Below are positions 6,308 through 13,252 of a stretch of 24,728 nt of DNA, piece by piece (position 1 is the first letter of the stretch; each line of letters opens with the position of its first letter). The DNA is taken from contig DEPT01000014.1 in NCBI GenBank assembly GCA_002358905.1, positions 1 to 24,728 of the forward strand, written 5' to 3'. A program made the translations under genes and the position numbers. The DNA is from Akkermansiaceae bacterium UBA3385 (lineage in GTDB: Bacteria; Verrucomicrobiota; Verrucomicrobiia; Verrucomicrobiales; Akkermansiaceae). The notes beneath the pieces were generated by a model, which worked only from the letters and a program-made list of their open reading frames with translations, ran no database searches and was not told where the DNA came from.

Positions 6308-8050
6308 TCAGGCCTCCGAAGAGACGTTCTGAGCCCGGGTACTGTCTTTTTCCTGCTGCAGCTGCTGAATACGCTCCAGCGCAGCGTCAATATTATCACA
6401 GATATTCTCGGCATGTAGTTCACGCATGAAAGGCGAATCCCGGCGAATCACCTTCCAGGGCTGGTTCTGCACACCGCACAGCAGCAAGGTGACATTCCGC
6501 CGCTGGCAGTATGCCAGGAAGTCTTCCAACGCATGCAGACCGGAAGCATCCAGCGCCGGCACCAGACGCATACGCAGCAACACATAATCCACATCGCGCC
6601 CAAGATTACGGAAGACGCGGTCCTTGAACTGCTCCACAGCACCAAAGAAGAACGGTCCCTGCACATCGAAGATTTCCACATTGTCCGGCACATGGCGGAG
6701 GTAACGGGAACGGCCGGGCTGCTCCTCGGGATCCTCACCCTCCAATTCGCGGGAAATGGATTCCACATTGCTAATCTGAGCCATACGGCCAATGAAAAGA
6801 AGAGCCGCCAGCACCACGCCCACTTCCACAGCCACGACCAGGTCAATCAGCACGGTCAGAATGAAGGTAAGGCAAAGCACCACCGCATCCTGTCGCGGTC
6901 CCTTCAGCAAGTGGGTAAAGGTAGACACCTCAGCCATATTCCAGCACACAATCACCAGAATACCCGCCAGCGCCGCCAGCGGCACCATGGCAGCATACTG
7001 CCCGGCCAGCATCAGAATCAGCAGCAGGGTAACCGCATGAATAATACCGGAAACCGGAGACTTGCCACCGGCGCGGATATTCGTAGCCGTGCGGGCAATA
7101 GCGCCCGTGGCGGGAATACCACCGAAAAGAGCAGAAGCTATGTTACCCACGCCCTGCCCAATCAGTTCCGTATTCGGATGGTGGCGGGAGCCGGTCATAC
7201 CGTCTGCCACACTCGCACTCAGCAAGGATTCAATGGCTGCCAGCAGAGCAATCACAAAAGCAGGCTGCACCAGCTGCGGCAGCTTATGCCAATCCACTTC
7301 AGGAAGACTCGGCATCGGCAGTCCCTGGGGCAGTTCACCAAAGCGGGAGCCTATGGTCTCCACCGGCAGCTGGAATAACTGGCACACCAGCGTGCTTACC
7401 AGCATGCCCACCAGCATGAACGGAGCACGGGGAAACAGACGTTTTGTAAGCAGAATCACCACCACGGTCAGCACGGAAAGCCCCAGTGCCCAGTAATTTA
7501 CCGTATGGAAATGAGCAAAATAGCACTGCCACTTTGCAATAAATTCAGCTGGCACCGCACTCTCTATCTGCAGACCAAACAAATCCTTCACCTGAGTGCA
7601 GAAAATCGTCACCGCGATACCACTGGTGAAACCCGTTGTCACAGGGTACGGAATAAACTTAATCAGTGAACCCATGCGGCATACACCGAACAGAACCAGG
7701 AACAAACCGGCAAGCAAGGTGCAAAGCACCAGTCCCTGGAAGCCGAAACTACCCACCACTCCGGAAATCAACACAACAAAAGCCCCTGTCGGGCCACCAA
7801 TCTGGTACTTACTACCACCCAGCAGGGAAATAAGGAACCCCGCCACCACAGCTGTAATCAAGCCTGTGCTGGGAGTAATTGAGCTGCTACCGCATGCAAT
7901 GGCAAAGGCCATAGCCAGCGGCAGTGCAACCACACCCACGGTCAACCCCGCTCCCAGATCAGCGAAAAAGGTCTTGCGATTATACGTCTTAAGAGAACTA
8001 ACAATGCTTGGCGCGTGCATAGCGGCTTTTTTATACGCCCACCATGCCAT
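6308..8050 (-). CDS. SulP family inorganic anion transporter with STAS domain
   Basis: This 580-residue protein has the two-part SulP plan. The membrane core spans about residues 28-425, with the N-terminal signature around GSSSITPSTGLITAVVAGF (54-72), KYQIGGPTGAFVV (81-93) and the GGIPATGAIARTATNIRAGG segment (310-329). A cytoplasmic STAS domain (about 455-560) carries DASG at 501-504, the site that is phosphorylated in anti-sigma-factor antagonists. SulP members move sulfate, bicarbonate or other anions, often with H+ or Na+; the substrate is not decidable here. The ATG at 8050 is taken as the start; a second in-frame ATG at 8020 (MHAPSIVSSL) would also leave a full transporter and is a real alternative. 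No Shine-Dalgarno sequence supports either. Confidence 0.9.
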   Translation of the reverse strand: MAWWAYKKAAMHAPSIVSSLKTYNRKTFFADLGAGLTVGVVALPLAMAFAIACGSSSITPSTGLITAVVAGFLISLLGGSKYQIGGPTGAFVVLISGVVGSFGFQGLVLCTLLAGLFLVLFGVCRMGSLIKFIPYPVTTGFTSGIAVTIFCTQVKDLFGLQIESAVPAEFIAKWQCYFAHFHTVNYWALGLSVLTVVVILLTKRLFPRAPFMLVGMLVSTLVCQLFQLPVETIGSRFGELPQGLPMPSLPEVDWHKLPQLVQPAFVIALLAAIESLLSASVADGMTGSRHHPNTELIGQGVGNIASALFGGIPATGAIARTATNIRAGGKSPVSGIIHAVTLLLILMLAGQYAAMVPLAALAGILVIVCWNMAEVSTFTHLLKGPRQDAVVLCLTFILTVLIDLVVAVEVGVVLAALLFIGRMAQISNVESISRELEGEDPEEQPGRSRYLRHVPDNVEIFDVQGPFFFGAVEQFKDRVFRNLGRDVDYVLLRMRLVPALDASGLHALEDFLAYCQRRNVTLLLCGVQNQPWKVIRRDSPFMRELHAENICDNIDAALERIQQLQQEKDSTRAQNVSSEA

Positions 8051-8102
8051 CTTGTAAAGACAAAACAGTTATTTTCCCCATTCTTTCGCGGAATTTCTGC
8101 AC

Positions 8103-8141
8103 GCAAAAACCGCCGCCCGGAACAAAATTCCAGGCAGCGGT
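8103..8141 (-). terminator. Intrinsic terminator of the ankyrin gene
   Basis: A 14-bp stem with two mismatches (8109-8122 with 8128-8141, loop CAAAA) is followed on the minus strand by a T-run (TTTTTGCG). It lies 28 bases after the ankyrin-protein stop and directly upstream of SulP. Confidence 0.82.
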
Positions 8142-8168
8142 GAGTTGCGTTGGTGTTATGCGTACAAT

Positions 8169-8744
8169 TTAATGGGCCCCGGCCGCCCGCAATTCCTGCG
8201 CAGCACGCATCCGGCCTTCATCCAGAGCCTTATCCAAAGCACTTTCTCCCTCGCTGTCGCGAACGTTCACATCTGCACCTGCAGAAAGGAGCAGACGAAT
8301 AACCTCCACGTTGCCGTCATCTGCGGCCTTCATCAGCGGCGTTTCTCCATCATCGTCTATGACATTGACCGCGGCTCCGGCCTCCAGCAAAAGTTTCACA
8401 GTGGCAGGATTCCCCTTATCTGCGGCAAACATCAGCGGCGTTTCTCCATCATCATTGGCATCATTTACATAAGCTCCTGCTGCCAGCAATTCCTTCACCA
8501 CAGCAGCGTTGCCATCATCAGCAGCTTTCATCAGCGCAGACTCACCGTCATCATCCTTGGTGTTCACCTGTGCCCCGGCTGCAAGCAAACGTTTCACTTC
8601 GTTCACCTGGCCTCTATCGGCAGCCTTCATCAGCAGCGTTTCCCCCTCCCGGTCCGCCCAGTTCACATCCTGCGCCTGTACAGTCTCGCCCAGAATGACA
8701 CCAGCACCCAACACTGCAAATATCCATTTGTTCGGAGTCTTCAT
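8169..8744 (-). CDS. Exported ankyrin-repeat protein
   Basis: This is a 191-residue protein. Residues 1-24 form a signal peptide with a likely cleavage after VQA, so the mature chain begins QDVNWAD. It is followed by five ankyrin repeats at exact 33-residue spacing (starting about 33, 66, 99, 132 and 165), each with the DDGETPLMKAADDGN... pattern and the LLLxAGAxVN end. Unusually, the repeat cores are nearly identical and rich in Asp, and the DNA of successive repeats is also similar, which points to recent internal duplication. It should be a small periplasmic or surface protein-binding scaffold; no partner is apparent. This is the clearest ribosome binding site in the window: AGGAA, eight bases before the ATG. 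Confidence 0.9.
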   Translation of the reverse strand: MKTPNKWIFAVLGAGVILGETVQAQDVNWADREGETLLMKAADRGQVNEVKRLLAAGAQVNTKDDDGESALMKAADDGNAAVVKELLAAGAYVNDANDDGETPLMFAADKGNPATVKLLLEAGAAVNVIDDDGETPLMKAADDGNVEVIRLLLSAGADVNVRDSEGESALDKALDEGRMRAAQELRAAGAH

Positions 8745-8780
8745 TGTTCTGATTCCTTTCTATGTTCTTTCGTTGACAGA

Positions 8781-8809
8781 AGATTAGCCTTTTTATGTCC
8801 CGTTGGCAA
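8781..8809 (-). promoter_or_regulatory. Putative promoter of the ankyrin gene
   Basis: Read on the minus strand: TTGCCA (8809-8804), 17 bp, TAATCT (8786-8781). The transcript would start about 30 bases before the ATG, with the Shine-Dalgarno sequence in the leader. Confidence 0.55.
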
Positions 8810-9086
8810 TCAAAAAATCACTTCCATACGCATTTTTTCCTACCTTTTTGGCAGTATTTTCATGTTATTTGACATTCAATGGCGAAAAAGAGAGAAAAAA
8901 TCCCATTTTCTGATTGGGGGGCACGCTCCATCCCCGGGGTGGCACCGCCGGTATATAGGGCGCACCAGAATTCACAGAACGAGCTCTACCAAGCATGCAA
9001 ACCAAGGCAGACATCGGGGAAAACGGGTAAACTCAGGCGGTACATGGAAATGGCAGACTTTAACCTTTATACCACCTGCAAAGCAG
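8810..9086. other. Intergenic region between divergent ankyrin and recQ genes
   Basis: No convincing gene or structured RNA is visible. An ATG at 8879 opens a frame beginning MAKKREKIPFSDWG, but it runs on into recQ in another frame, has no homology that I recognise and no promoter, so I do not call it. Consensus elements of tmRNA, 4.5S RNA and RNase P RNA are absent. Confidence 0.4.
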
Positions 9087-9095
9087 TGATAGAAT
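9087..9095 (+). promoter_or_regulatory. Candidate extended -10 element for recQ
   Basis: TGATAGAAT is an extended -10 (TGnTAnnnT) ending six bases before the recQ ATG at 9102; TTTATA 18 bp upstream is a poor -35. If used, the transcript would be leaderless. Weak evidence on its own. Confidence 0.3.
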
Positions 9096-9101
9096 ACACA
9101 C

Positions 9102-10961
9102 ATGGAGTTCACCCCCGAGGCAGAAGAACACATTCTGAAACAATTCCGCAAACCCGCATTACGAGCAGGGCAGAAACGCATCATCCAGCTTGTACTTGCC
9201 GGGCAGAATGCGCTGGGCGTGTTACCCACCGGTCATGGCAAAAGCCTGTGCTACCAGGCTGCGGCAGAGCTTCTGGGAGGCACTAGTCTGGTCATATCCC
9301 CACTCATCGCCCTCATGCGCGACCAATGCGAAAGTCTGCGAGCCATAGGCATCTCCGCGGCCCGCTTCGATTCCAGTCTGGAACCGGAGGAACGTACCTC
9401 CGTGCTGAACAATGCGCTCTCCGGCCAGCTCCGCATCATCTTTATCGCACCAGAATCTCTGGAAAACAGGGAATTACGCCAGACACTCGCCGGCATACAG
9501 ATTTCACTACTCGTGGTGGACGAAGCCCACTGTGTATCCGAATGGGGGCATAGTTTCCGCCCGGATTATCTGAAACTCCCTGCCCTGCAGCACGAGCTCC
9601 GGCCTCACGCCACCATGGCACTCACTGCCACAGCAACACCGCGTGTGCAAGAGGACCTGGGACAAGCATTCAACATTTCCGCAGGAAACCGAATCATCCT
9701 ATCGCCCTACCGAGCCAACATCACACGCATCTGCCGCCCTGTGCAGGAACGCATGCCAGCCCTGCTCAATTTCCTGGAAAATCAGCAGAATCTGCCCGCC
9801 ATCATCTACTGCCGCACCCGCAAAGAAACCGAATGGCTGGCCGGAGAACTCTCCCGCACAGGATACACCGCAGCGCACTACCATGCCGGGCTCCCTGCAG
9901 ACCTGCGAGAACAACTCCAGGATTCCTTCCTGCGAAACGATATCTCCGTCCTGGTAGCCACCATTGCCTTCGGCATGGGCATCGACAAGCCGGACGTCCG
10001 CTCCGTGGTGCATTGGAGCACCCCTTCCTCGCCCGAATCCTATCTGCAGGAATCCGGCCGCGCCGGCAGAGATGGAGCCCCCTGCACCAGTCTCATCCTG
10101 CTCCATGCACCGGACCTGGTGGAAGCCAGCAACCGGATTCTTGCTGCAGAGCCCGATTCCGAGGGAGTGCTGCGCTGCGTACGCTGGCTCATACCGGCCA
10201 CGCAACGAGTCGTCTCGCTCTGGGAACTGGGCACCTCCTGTGACGTGCCGGATGATGTACCCACCCGAGCCCTCATGCTTCTGCAAGACAGCATCATCAT
10301 TGAAAGCAAAGGCAGCAAATATTATAAGGCCAAACCGCTCTTCCCCCTTTCCACCATCACCGATGGACGCCCCCCGGAAGAAACAGCCCGGCTCCGCTGG
10401 CTTGATTCGCACCGCGAGGGCGAAGTGGAGGACGCCGCGCTGGCATGGAATTGCAGCTTCGCTGAGGCCATGGAATATCTCTACGAATGCGAAGCCGCCG
10501 GCGAATGGAAACTCAACCTGCGGCAACAAGCCCTTTGCCTGCGCAACACCGCAGGCAATGCCACACCGGAGCCCCGCGCCATTGCCGATAAACTCAGCTC
10601 CACCTTCACTCATCGCCGGCAAGCAGATTTAGCACGCCAACAACGCATCATCGATATGCTTCTGGCTCCCACCTGTCTCAACTCCGCAATGGAACAATAC
10701 TTCATGGAATCCCCCCGCCCTGCATGCGGCCACTGCACCGCCTGTCTTGGGCTCACTGCCCCCCTGCCCCCTGCGCCCGAGCTGCCACCCTACGACCCCG
10801 CCGAGTTCTGCACCGAAGAAAAACCCATGCCGGAATTTGACCGTCCGGCCCAGCGCCGCCGCTTCCTGCTCGGCCTGCTCAGTCCCGGGCTCATGGCGCG
10901 CCGTCTCTGGGCGCACCCGGCCTACTCAACAGCCGCTGGTCACCCCTGGGAAACGCTCTGA
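9102..10961 (+). CDS. recQ: RecQ-family ATP-dependent DNA helicase
   Basis: This is a 619-residue 3'-5' superfamily 2 helicase of the RecQ type, acting in DNA repair and replication restart. Motif I is LPTGHGKS (41-48), where most RecQ proteins have TGxGKS, so His45 is a minor variant. Motif II is DEAH (140-143) within VVDEAHCVSEWGHSFRPDY, motif III is TATATPRVQEDL (175-186), motif V is FGMGIDKPDVR (290-300) and motif VI is QESGRAGRDG (316-325). The C-terminal half is shorter and more divergent than in E. coli RecQ. Cysteines near ACGHCTACLGL could form part of the RQC zinc site. An HRDC domain is not recognisable. The start ATG has no Shine-Dalgarno sequence. It is followed by tRNA-Leu on the same strand. 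Confidence 0.92.
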   Translation: MEFTPEAEEHILKQFRKPALRAGQKRIIQLVLAGQNALGVLPTGHGKSLCYQAAAELLGGTSLVISPLIALMRDQCESLRAIGISAARFDSSLEPEERTSVLNNALSGQLRIIFIAPESLENRELRQTLAGIQISLLVVDEAHCVSEWGHSFRPDYLKLPALQHELRPHATMALTATATPRVQEDLGQAFNISAGNRIILSPYRANITRICRPVQERMPALLNFLENQQNLPAIIYCRTRKETEWLAGELSRTGYTAAHYHAGLPADLREQLQDSFLRNDISVLVATIAFGMGIDKPDVRSVVHWSTPSSPESYLQESGRAGRDGAPCTSLILLHAPDLVEASNRILAAEPDSEGVLRCVRWLIPATQRVVSLWELGTSCDVPDDVPTRALMLLQDSIIIESKGSKYYKAKPLFPLSTITDGRPPEETARLRWLDSHREGEVEDAALAWNCSFAEAMEYLYECEAAGEWKLNLRQQALCLRNTAGNATPEPRAIADKLSSTFTHRRQADLARQQRIIDMLLAPTCLNSAMEQYFMESPRPACGHCTACLGLTAPLPPAPELPPYDPAEFCTEEKPMPEFDRPAQRRRFLLGLLSPGLMARRLWAHPAYSTAAGHPWETL

Positions 10962-11016
10962 TTCCCCTCCGTCTCCCATTTCGTCGCATTTTCCTTGGCA
11001 TAATCCTCATTTTATC

Positions 11017-11045
11017 TTGACTCCTCCACCATTTCGAGTTTTAAT
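11017..11045 (+). promoter_or_regulatory. Putative promoter of tRNA-Leu
   Basis: TTGACT (11017-11022), 17 bp, TTTAAT (11040-11045). The transcript would start near 11052, about 12 bases before the mature tRNA 5' end, as is usual for tRNA genes. Confidence 0.62.
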
Positions 11046-11063
11046 CATCGCACATCACCGCAC

Positions 11064-11144
11064 GCCGGCTTGGCGGAATGGTAGACGCGCTCGACTCAAA
11101 ATCGAGTTCCCCAAAGAGTGTGGGTTCGAGTCCCACAGCCGGTA
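11064..11144 (+). tRNA. tRNA-Leu (anticodon CAA)
   Basis: A full cloverleaf can be drawn. The acceptor stem is GCCGGCT (11064-11070) with AGCCGGT (11137-11143; the first pair is G-U), with discriminator A at 11144. The D arm contains TGGCGGAATGGTAGACGC. The anticodon stem CTCGA/TCGAG (11090-11094, 11102-11106) carries the loop CTCAAAA, with CAA at 11097-11099 reading UUG codons. The T stem GTGGG/CCCAC (11120-11124, 11132-11136) closes the loop TTCGAGT. The 13-base variable region is long, as in class II tRNAs, although short for leucine. CCA is not encoded. Confidence 0.95.
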
Positions 11145-11149
11145 GCTCA

Positions 11150-11188
11150 AAAGGGCGGCAGTTGCAAAACTGCCGCCCTTTCTTTTTC
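11150..11188 (+). terminator. Intrinsic terminator of tRNA-Leu
   Basis: A perfect 14-bp stem (11150-11163 with 11168-11181), a GCAA tetraloop (GNRA type) and the T-run CTTTTTC. It starts five bases after the tRNA. Confidence 0.95.
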
Positions 11189-11230
11189 AGCGATTTATGC
11201 GTCAAATCGGGACATCGTGTGACATTTGAG

Positions 11231-11291
11231 ATACGCCCCTTTTAGGGCACGCATATCCGCCCTCTTTAGCCCCCTCGTATCCGCCCTCTTT
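11231..11291. repeat. 24-bp imperfect tandem repeat, about 2.5 copies
   Basis: Copies start at 11231, 11255 and 11279. The shared part is ATCCGCCCTCTTTAG or close (ATACGCCCCTTTTAG in the first). TATCCGCCCTCTTT occurs exactly at 11254-11267 and 11278-11291. It lies between the tRNA terminator and the first 104-bp direct repeat. Function unknown; no coding frame uses it. Confidence 0.7.
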
Positions 11292-11344
11292 TTGACTGTG
11301 TGATACTCACGTTTCCCGGCACAATTATATAAGTAACTGGAACT

Positions 11345-11448
11345 CCCGCCATTCTGACCTCAGCAGTCTGGCGGGTTCCTCTTTCCCGGTATGGGGTTCA
11401 GTGACGCAATGACGGAATGACAGTAGAAAAGAATTTTTTATCTATGGG
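11345..11448. repeat. Direct repeat of about 104 bp, copy 1 (left of fic)
   Basis: It is nearly identical to 13142-13244: I count about five differences including a one-base gap. The unit holds a hairpin (CCCGCCA ... TGGCGGG, 11345-11375), then TTTCCCGGTATGGGG, three 8-bp iterations TGACGCAA-TGACGGAA-TGACAGTA (11402-11425) and GTAGAAAAGAATTTTT. The two copies bracket the fic gene, which suggests that it was inserted or duplicated together with its flank. Confidence 0.93.
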
Positions 11449-11733
11449 GAGCAGAGTAACCGTGCGGATAGGTGTTGCTTATCTGGTACACTTACATACG
11501 TCATGAAAAACGGCACCCTATGATTCAACGTGTCTCGGACTCAACTATTGACAAATCACATCCTTATGAGAGAATACCAGAAAGCAGCCCCGGACAACTT
11601 CTCTAATAGCTTATAATCTGCGACACAACGAACGACACAAAACTAAAGCAAAATTTTCTAACAGACTAACAATAAATAGAACATAGGCGACAAAAAAAGC
11701 TGCCTAAAAAAAGCAAAAAAAGCGACATATAGC
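11449..11733. other. AT-rich intergenic region upstream of fic
   Basis: No open frame of useful length is seen. TTGACA occurs at about 11547 with only a weak -10 (AGAATA) 17 bp on. Closer to the gene, several A-tracts (around 11690-11725) alternate with GC-containing steps and may act as an UP element or bent DNA for the downstream promoter. Base composition is clearly more AT-rich than in the recQ or transporter region. Confidence 0.5.
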
Positions 11734-11762
11734 TTGCAAATAGCATTAGATTAGTATACACT
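11734..11762 (+). promoter_or_regulatory. Putative promoter of fic
   Basis: TTGCAA (11734-11739), 17 bp, TACACT (11757-11762), preceded by A-tracts. The transcript would start about 22 bases before the ATG at 11791. Confidence 0.5.
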
Positions 11763-11790
11763 ACGCATAGCTTTCAGAATCCTGCACGCC

Positions 11791-12972
11791 ATGAAATACC
11801 GTGAAACACATCCCTGGATACAATTCCCTGAAAATCCACCCGTCAGTACAACGTTCAGTCCGGTTTGGTATCTGATGGGAGAAGTATGCTCAAAAATCAA
11901 GCATCTTGCAGACTCTGCTGTATCACCAACTGTTCACAATCAGTTAAACCGCATGTATCTAATTCGAGGGGTACAAGGAAGTACCGCTATAGAAGGCAAT
12001 ACTTTGAGTGAACAAGAGGTAGAACAAATCCTTGATAACCAGGAACCACTCCCTCTTTCTAAACGATACCAGGAACAAGAAATTCGAAATGTACTTGCAG
12101 CTTGTAACAAAATAGTAGATGACACCTGTTCTGATAACGTGAGCGAGCTCACCCCAGAATACATCTGTGACTTGAACGAGATTGTCCTCAGAAACCTGGA
12201 ATTGCAGGATGGAGTAGAAGCGGGAGTATTCAGGAAACATTCCGTCATCGTAGGTACCGTATATCGTGGTGCTCCTCCAGATGATTGCCCGAAGTTGATG
12301 GATTTTCTTTGCTCTTGGCTCAACTCTGCGACCTTCAAGGCTCCGTTAGATGACTATAAATCCGCTATGGCGGTCATTCAAGCAGTATGCGCACATATCT
12401 ATTTAGCTTGGATACATCCATTTGGAGATGGAAATGGACGTACTGCTCGCCTGGTGGAGTTATACTTGCTCCTCAAGGCAGGTATTCCGGTTCCGGCAGC
12501 CCACTTATTAAGTAATCATTACAACAAAACACGATCTGAATATTACCTGCACTTGCAGAAGCTGAGTCGCAAAGATTCAACAGGGCGTTATCCAACCTTC
12601 GACGATTTCCTGCAATATGCATTGCAGGGACTTGTTGACGGTTTACGTGAACAAATAAACATCGTGCAGGAATTTCAACACAAAGTCATGTGGGAGTACC
12701 ATGTATACCAGACGTTCCGTGAAAACAAGAGCAAGGAACAGGGTAAGCGTATGCGTGATCTCTTACTTGGCTTCCGCCCGGGATTCCAAACAGTTGATAT
12801 GAACAGCATCCCAGCAGATGTATACCATACCCACTACCATAAAAAGACCAACAGGACACTTCAAAGAGACCTTAAGGAGCTTGTGGATATGAAATTGATA
12901 GAAAAGCAAGGTAATAGCTATCGGCCGAGACGAGAGATTATTACAGGCATGTTGCCAATTAAAGCAAATTAA
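11791..12972 (+). CDS. fic: Fic domain protein, class II (self-inhibited), with C-terminal winged helix
   Basis: This is a 393-residue protein of the chromosomal Fic family. The catalytic motif HPFGDGNGRTAR is complete (209-220), with His209 as the base that activates the target hydroxyl and GNGR binding the nucleotide phosphate, so it should transfer AMP (or another phosphate-containing group) to a Ser/Thr/Tyr of a target protein. The inhibitory motif SxxxE(G/N) is present as STAIEGN (64-70), the N-terminal position that defines class II, so no separate antitoxin is needed and none is seen. Residues about 325-385 look like a winged-helix DNA- or protein-binding domain. The gene is visibly more AT-rich than its neighbours and lies between two 104-bp direct repeats, consistent with transfer. 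The target is unknown. Confidence 0.93.
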   Translation: MKYRETHPWIQFPENPPVSTTFSPVWYLMGEVCSKIKHLADSAVSPTVHNQLNRMYLIRGVQGSTAIEGNTLSEQEVEQILDNQEPLPLSKRYQEQEIRNVLAACNKIVDDTCSDNVSELTPEYICDLNEIVLRNLELQDGVEAGVFRKHSVIVGTVYRGAPPDDCPKLMDFLCSWLNSATFKAPLDDYKSAMAVIQAVCAHIYLAWIHPFGDGNGRTARLVELYLLLKAGIPVPAAHLLSNHYNKTRSEYYLHLQKLSRKDSTGRYPTFDDFLQYALQGLVDGLREQINIVQEFQHKVMWEYHVYQTFRENKSKEQGKRMRDLLLGFRPGFQTVDMNSIPADVYHTHYHKKTNRTLQRDLKELVDMKLIEKQGNSYRPRREIITGMLPIKAN

Positions 12973-12997
12973 CCACTCGCAAAAATGTGCATAGGAG

Positions 12998-13021
12998 TAC
13001 TCTAATTATTCGACTAGAGTA
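12998..13021. repeat. Small inverted repeat downstream of fic
   Basis: The 7-bp arms TACTCTA/TAGAGTA surround a 10-base loop, 26 bases after the fic stop. There is no T-run, so it is a weak terminator candidate at best. Confidence 0.3.
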
Positions 13022-13141
13022 GGATGAAGTTGTAAATAATTCTGAGCCGCATTAGTTTCGTTCTTATCATTGAAATTTGCTAGCATATCAGTATCGCTTG
13101 TGCGATGCTTTCTCCTCTAAGCCTGATAAATCCAAATAGAA

Positions 13142-13172
13142 CCCGCCATTCTGACCTCAGCAGTCTGGCGGG
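13142..13172. terminator. Candidate bidirectional terminator within direct repeat copy 2
   Basis: The stem CCCGCCA/TGGCGGG (13142-13148 with 13166-13172) has a further GAC/GTC pairing inside. It is followed by TTTCTCTTT on the plus strand (end of the fic unit) and by TTCTATTT on the minus strand (end of the surface-protein operon). The position between converging genes fits. In copy 1 (11345-11375) the minus-side T-run is lost. Confidence 0.55.
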
Positions 13173-13244
13173 TTTCTCTTTCCCGGTATGGGGGCAGTGA
13201 CGCAATGACGGAATGACAGTAGAAAAGAATTTTTCACCTATGGG
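13142..13244. repeat. Direct repeat of about 103 bp, copy 2 (right of fic)
   Basis: This is the partner of 11345-11448, in the same orientation, with the hairpin, the three TGAC 8-bp iterations (13198-13221) and the GTAGAAAAGAATTTTT end all retained. It lies eight bases beyond the stop codon of the sialyltransferase fusion gene, so this copy may be the native 3' flank of that operon. Confidence 0.93.
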
Positions 13245-13252
13245 AAGTGCTT

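Noticed and set aside
8879..9101. A possible small gene beginning MAKKREKIPFSDWG upstream of recQ
   Set aside because: The frame continues into recQ out of register, has no stop before it, no clear promoter or ribosome site and no recognisable family.
11064..11144. tRNA-Leu as the attachment site for an integrated element
   Set aside because: No copy of the tRNA 3' end appears later in the window, and no integrase is present; the direct repeats around fic do not include tRNA sequence.
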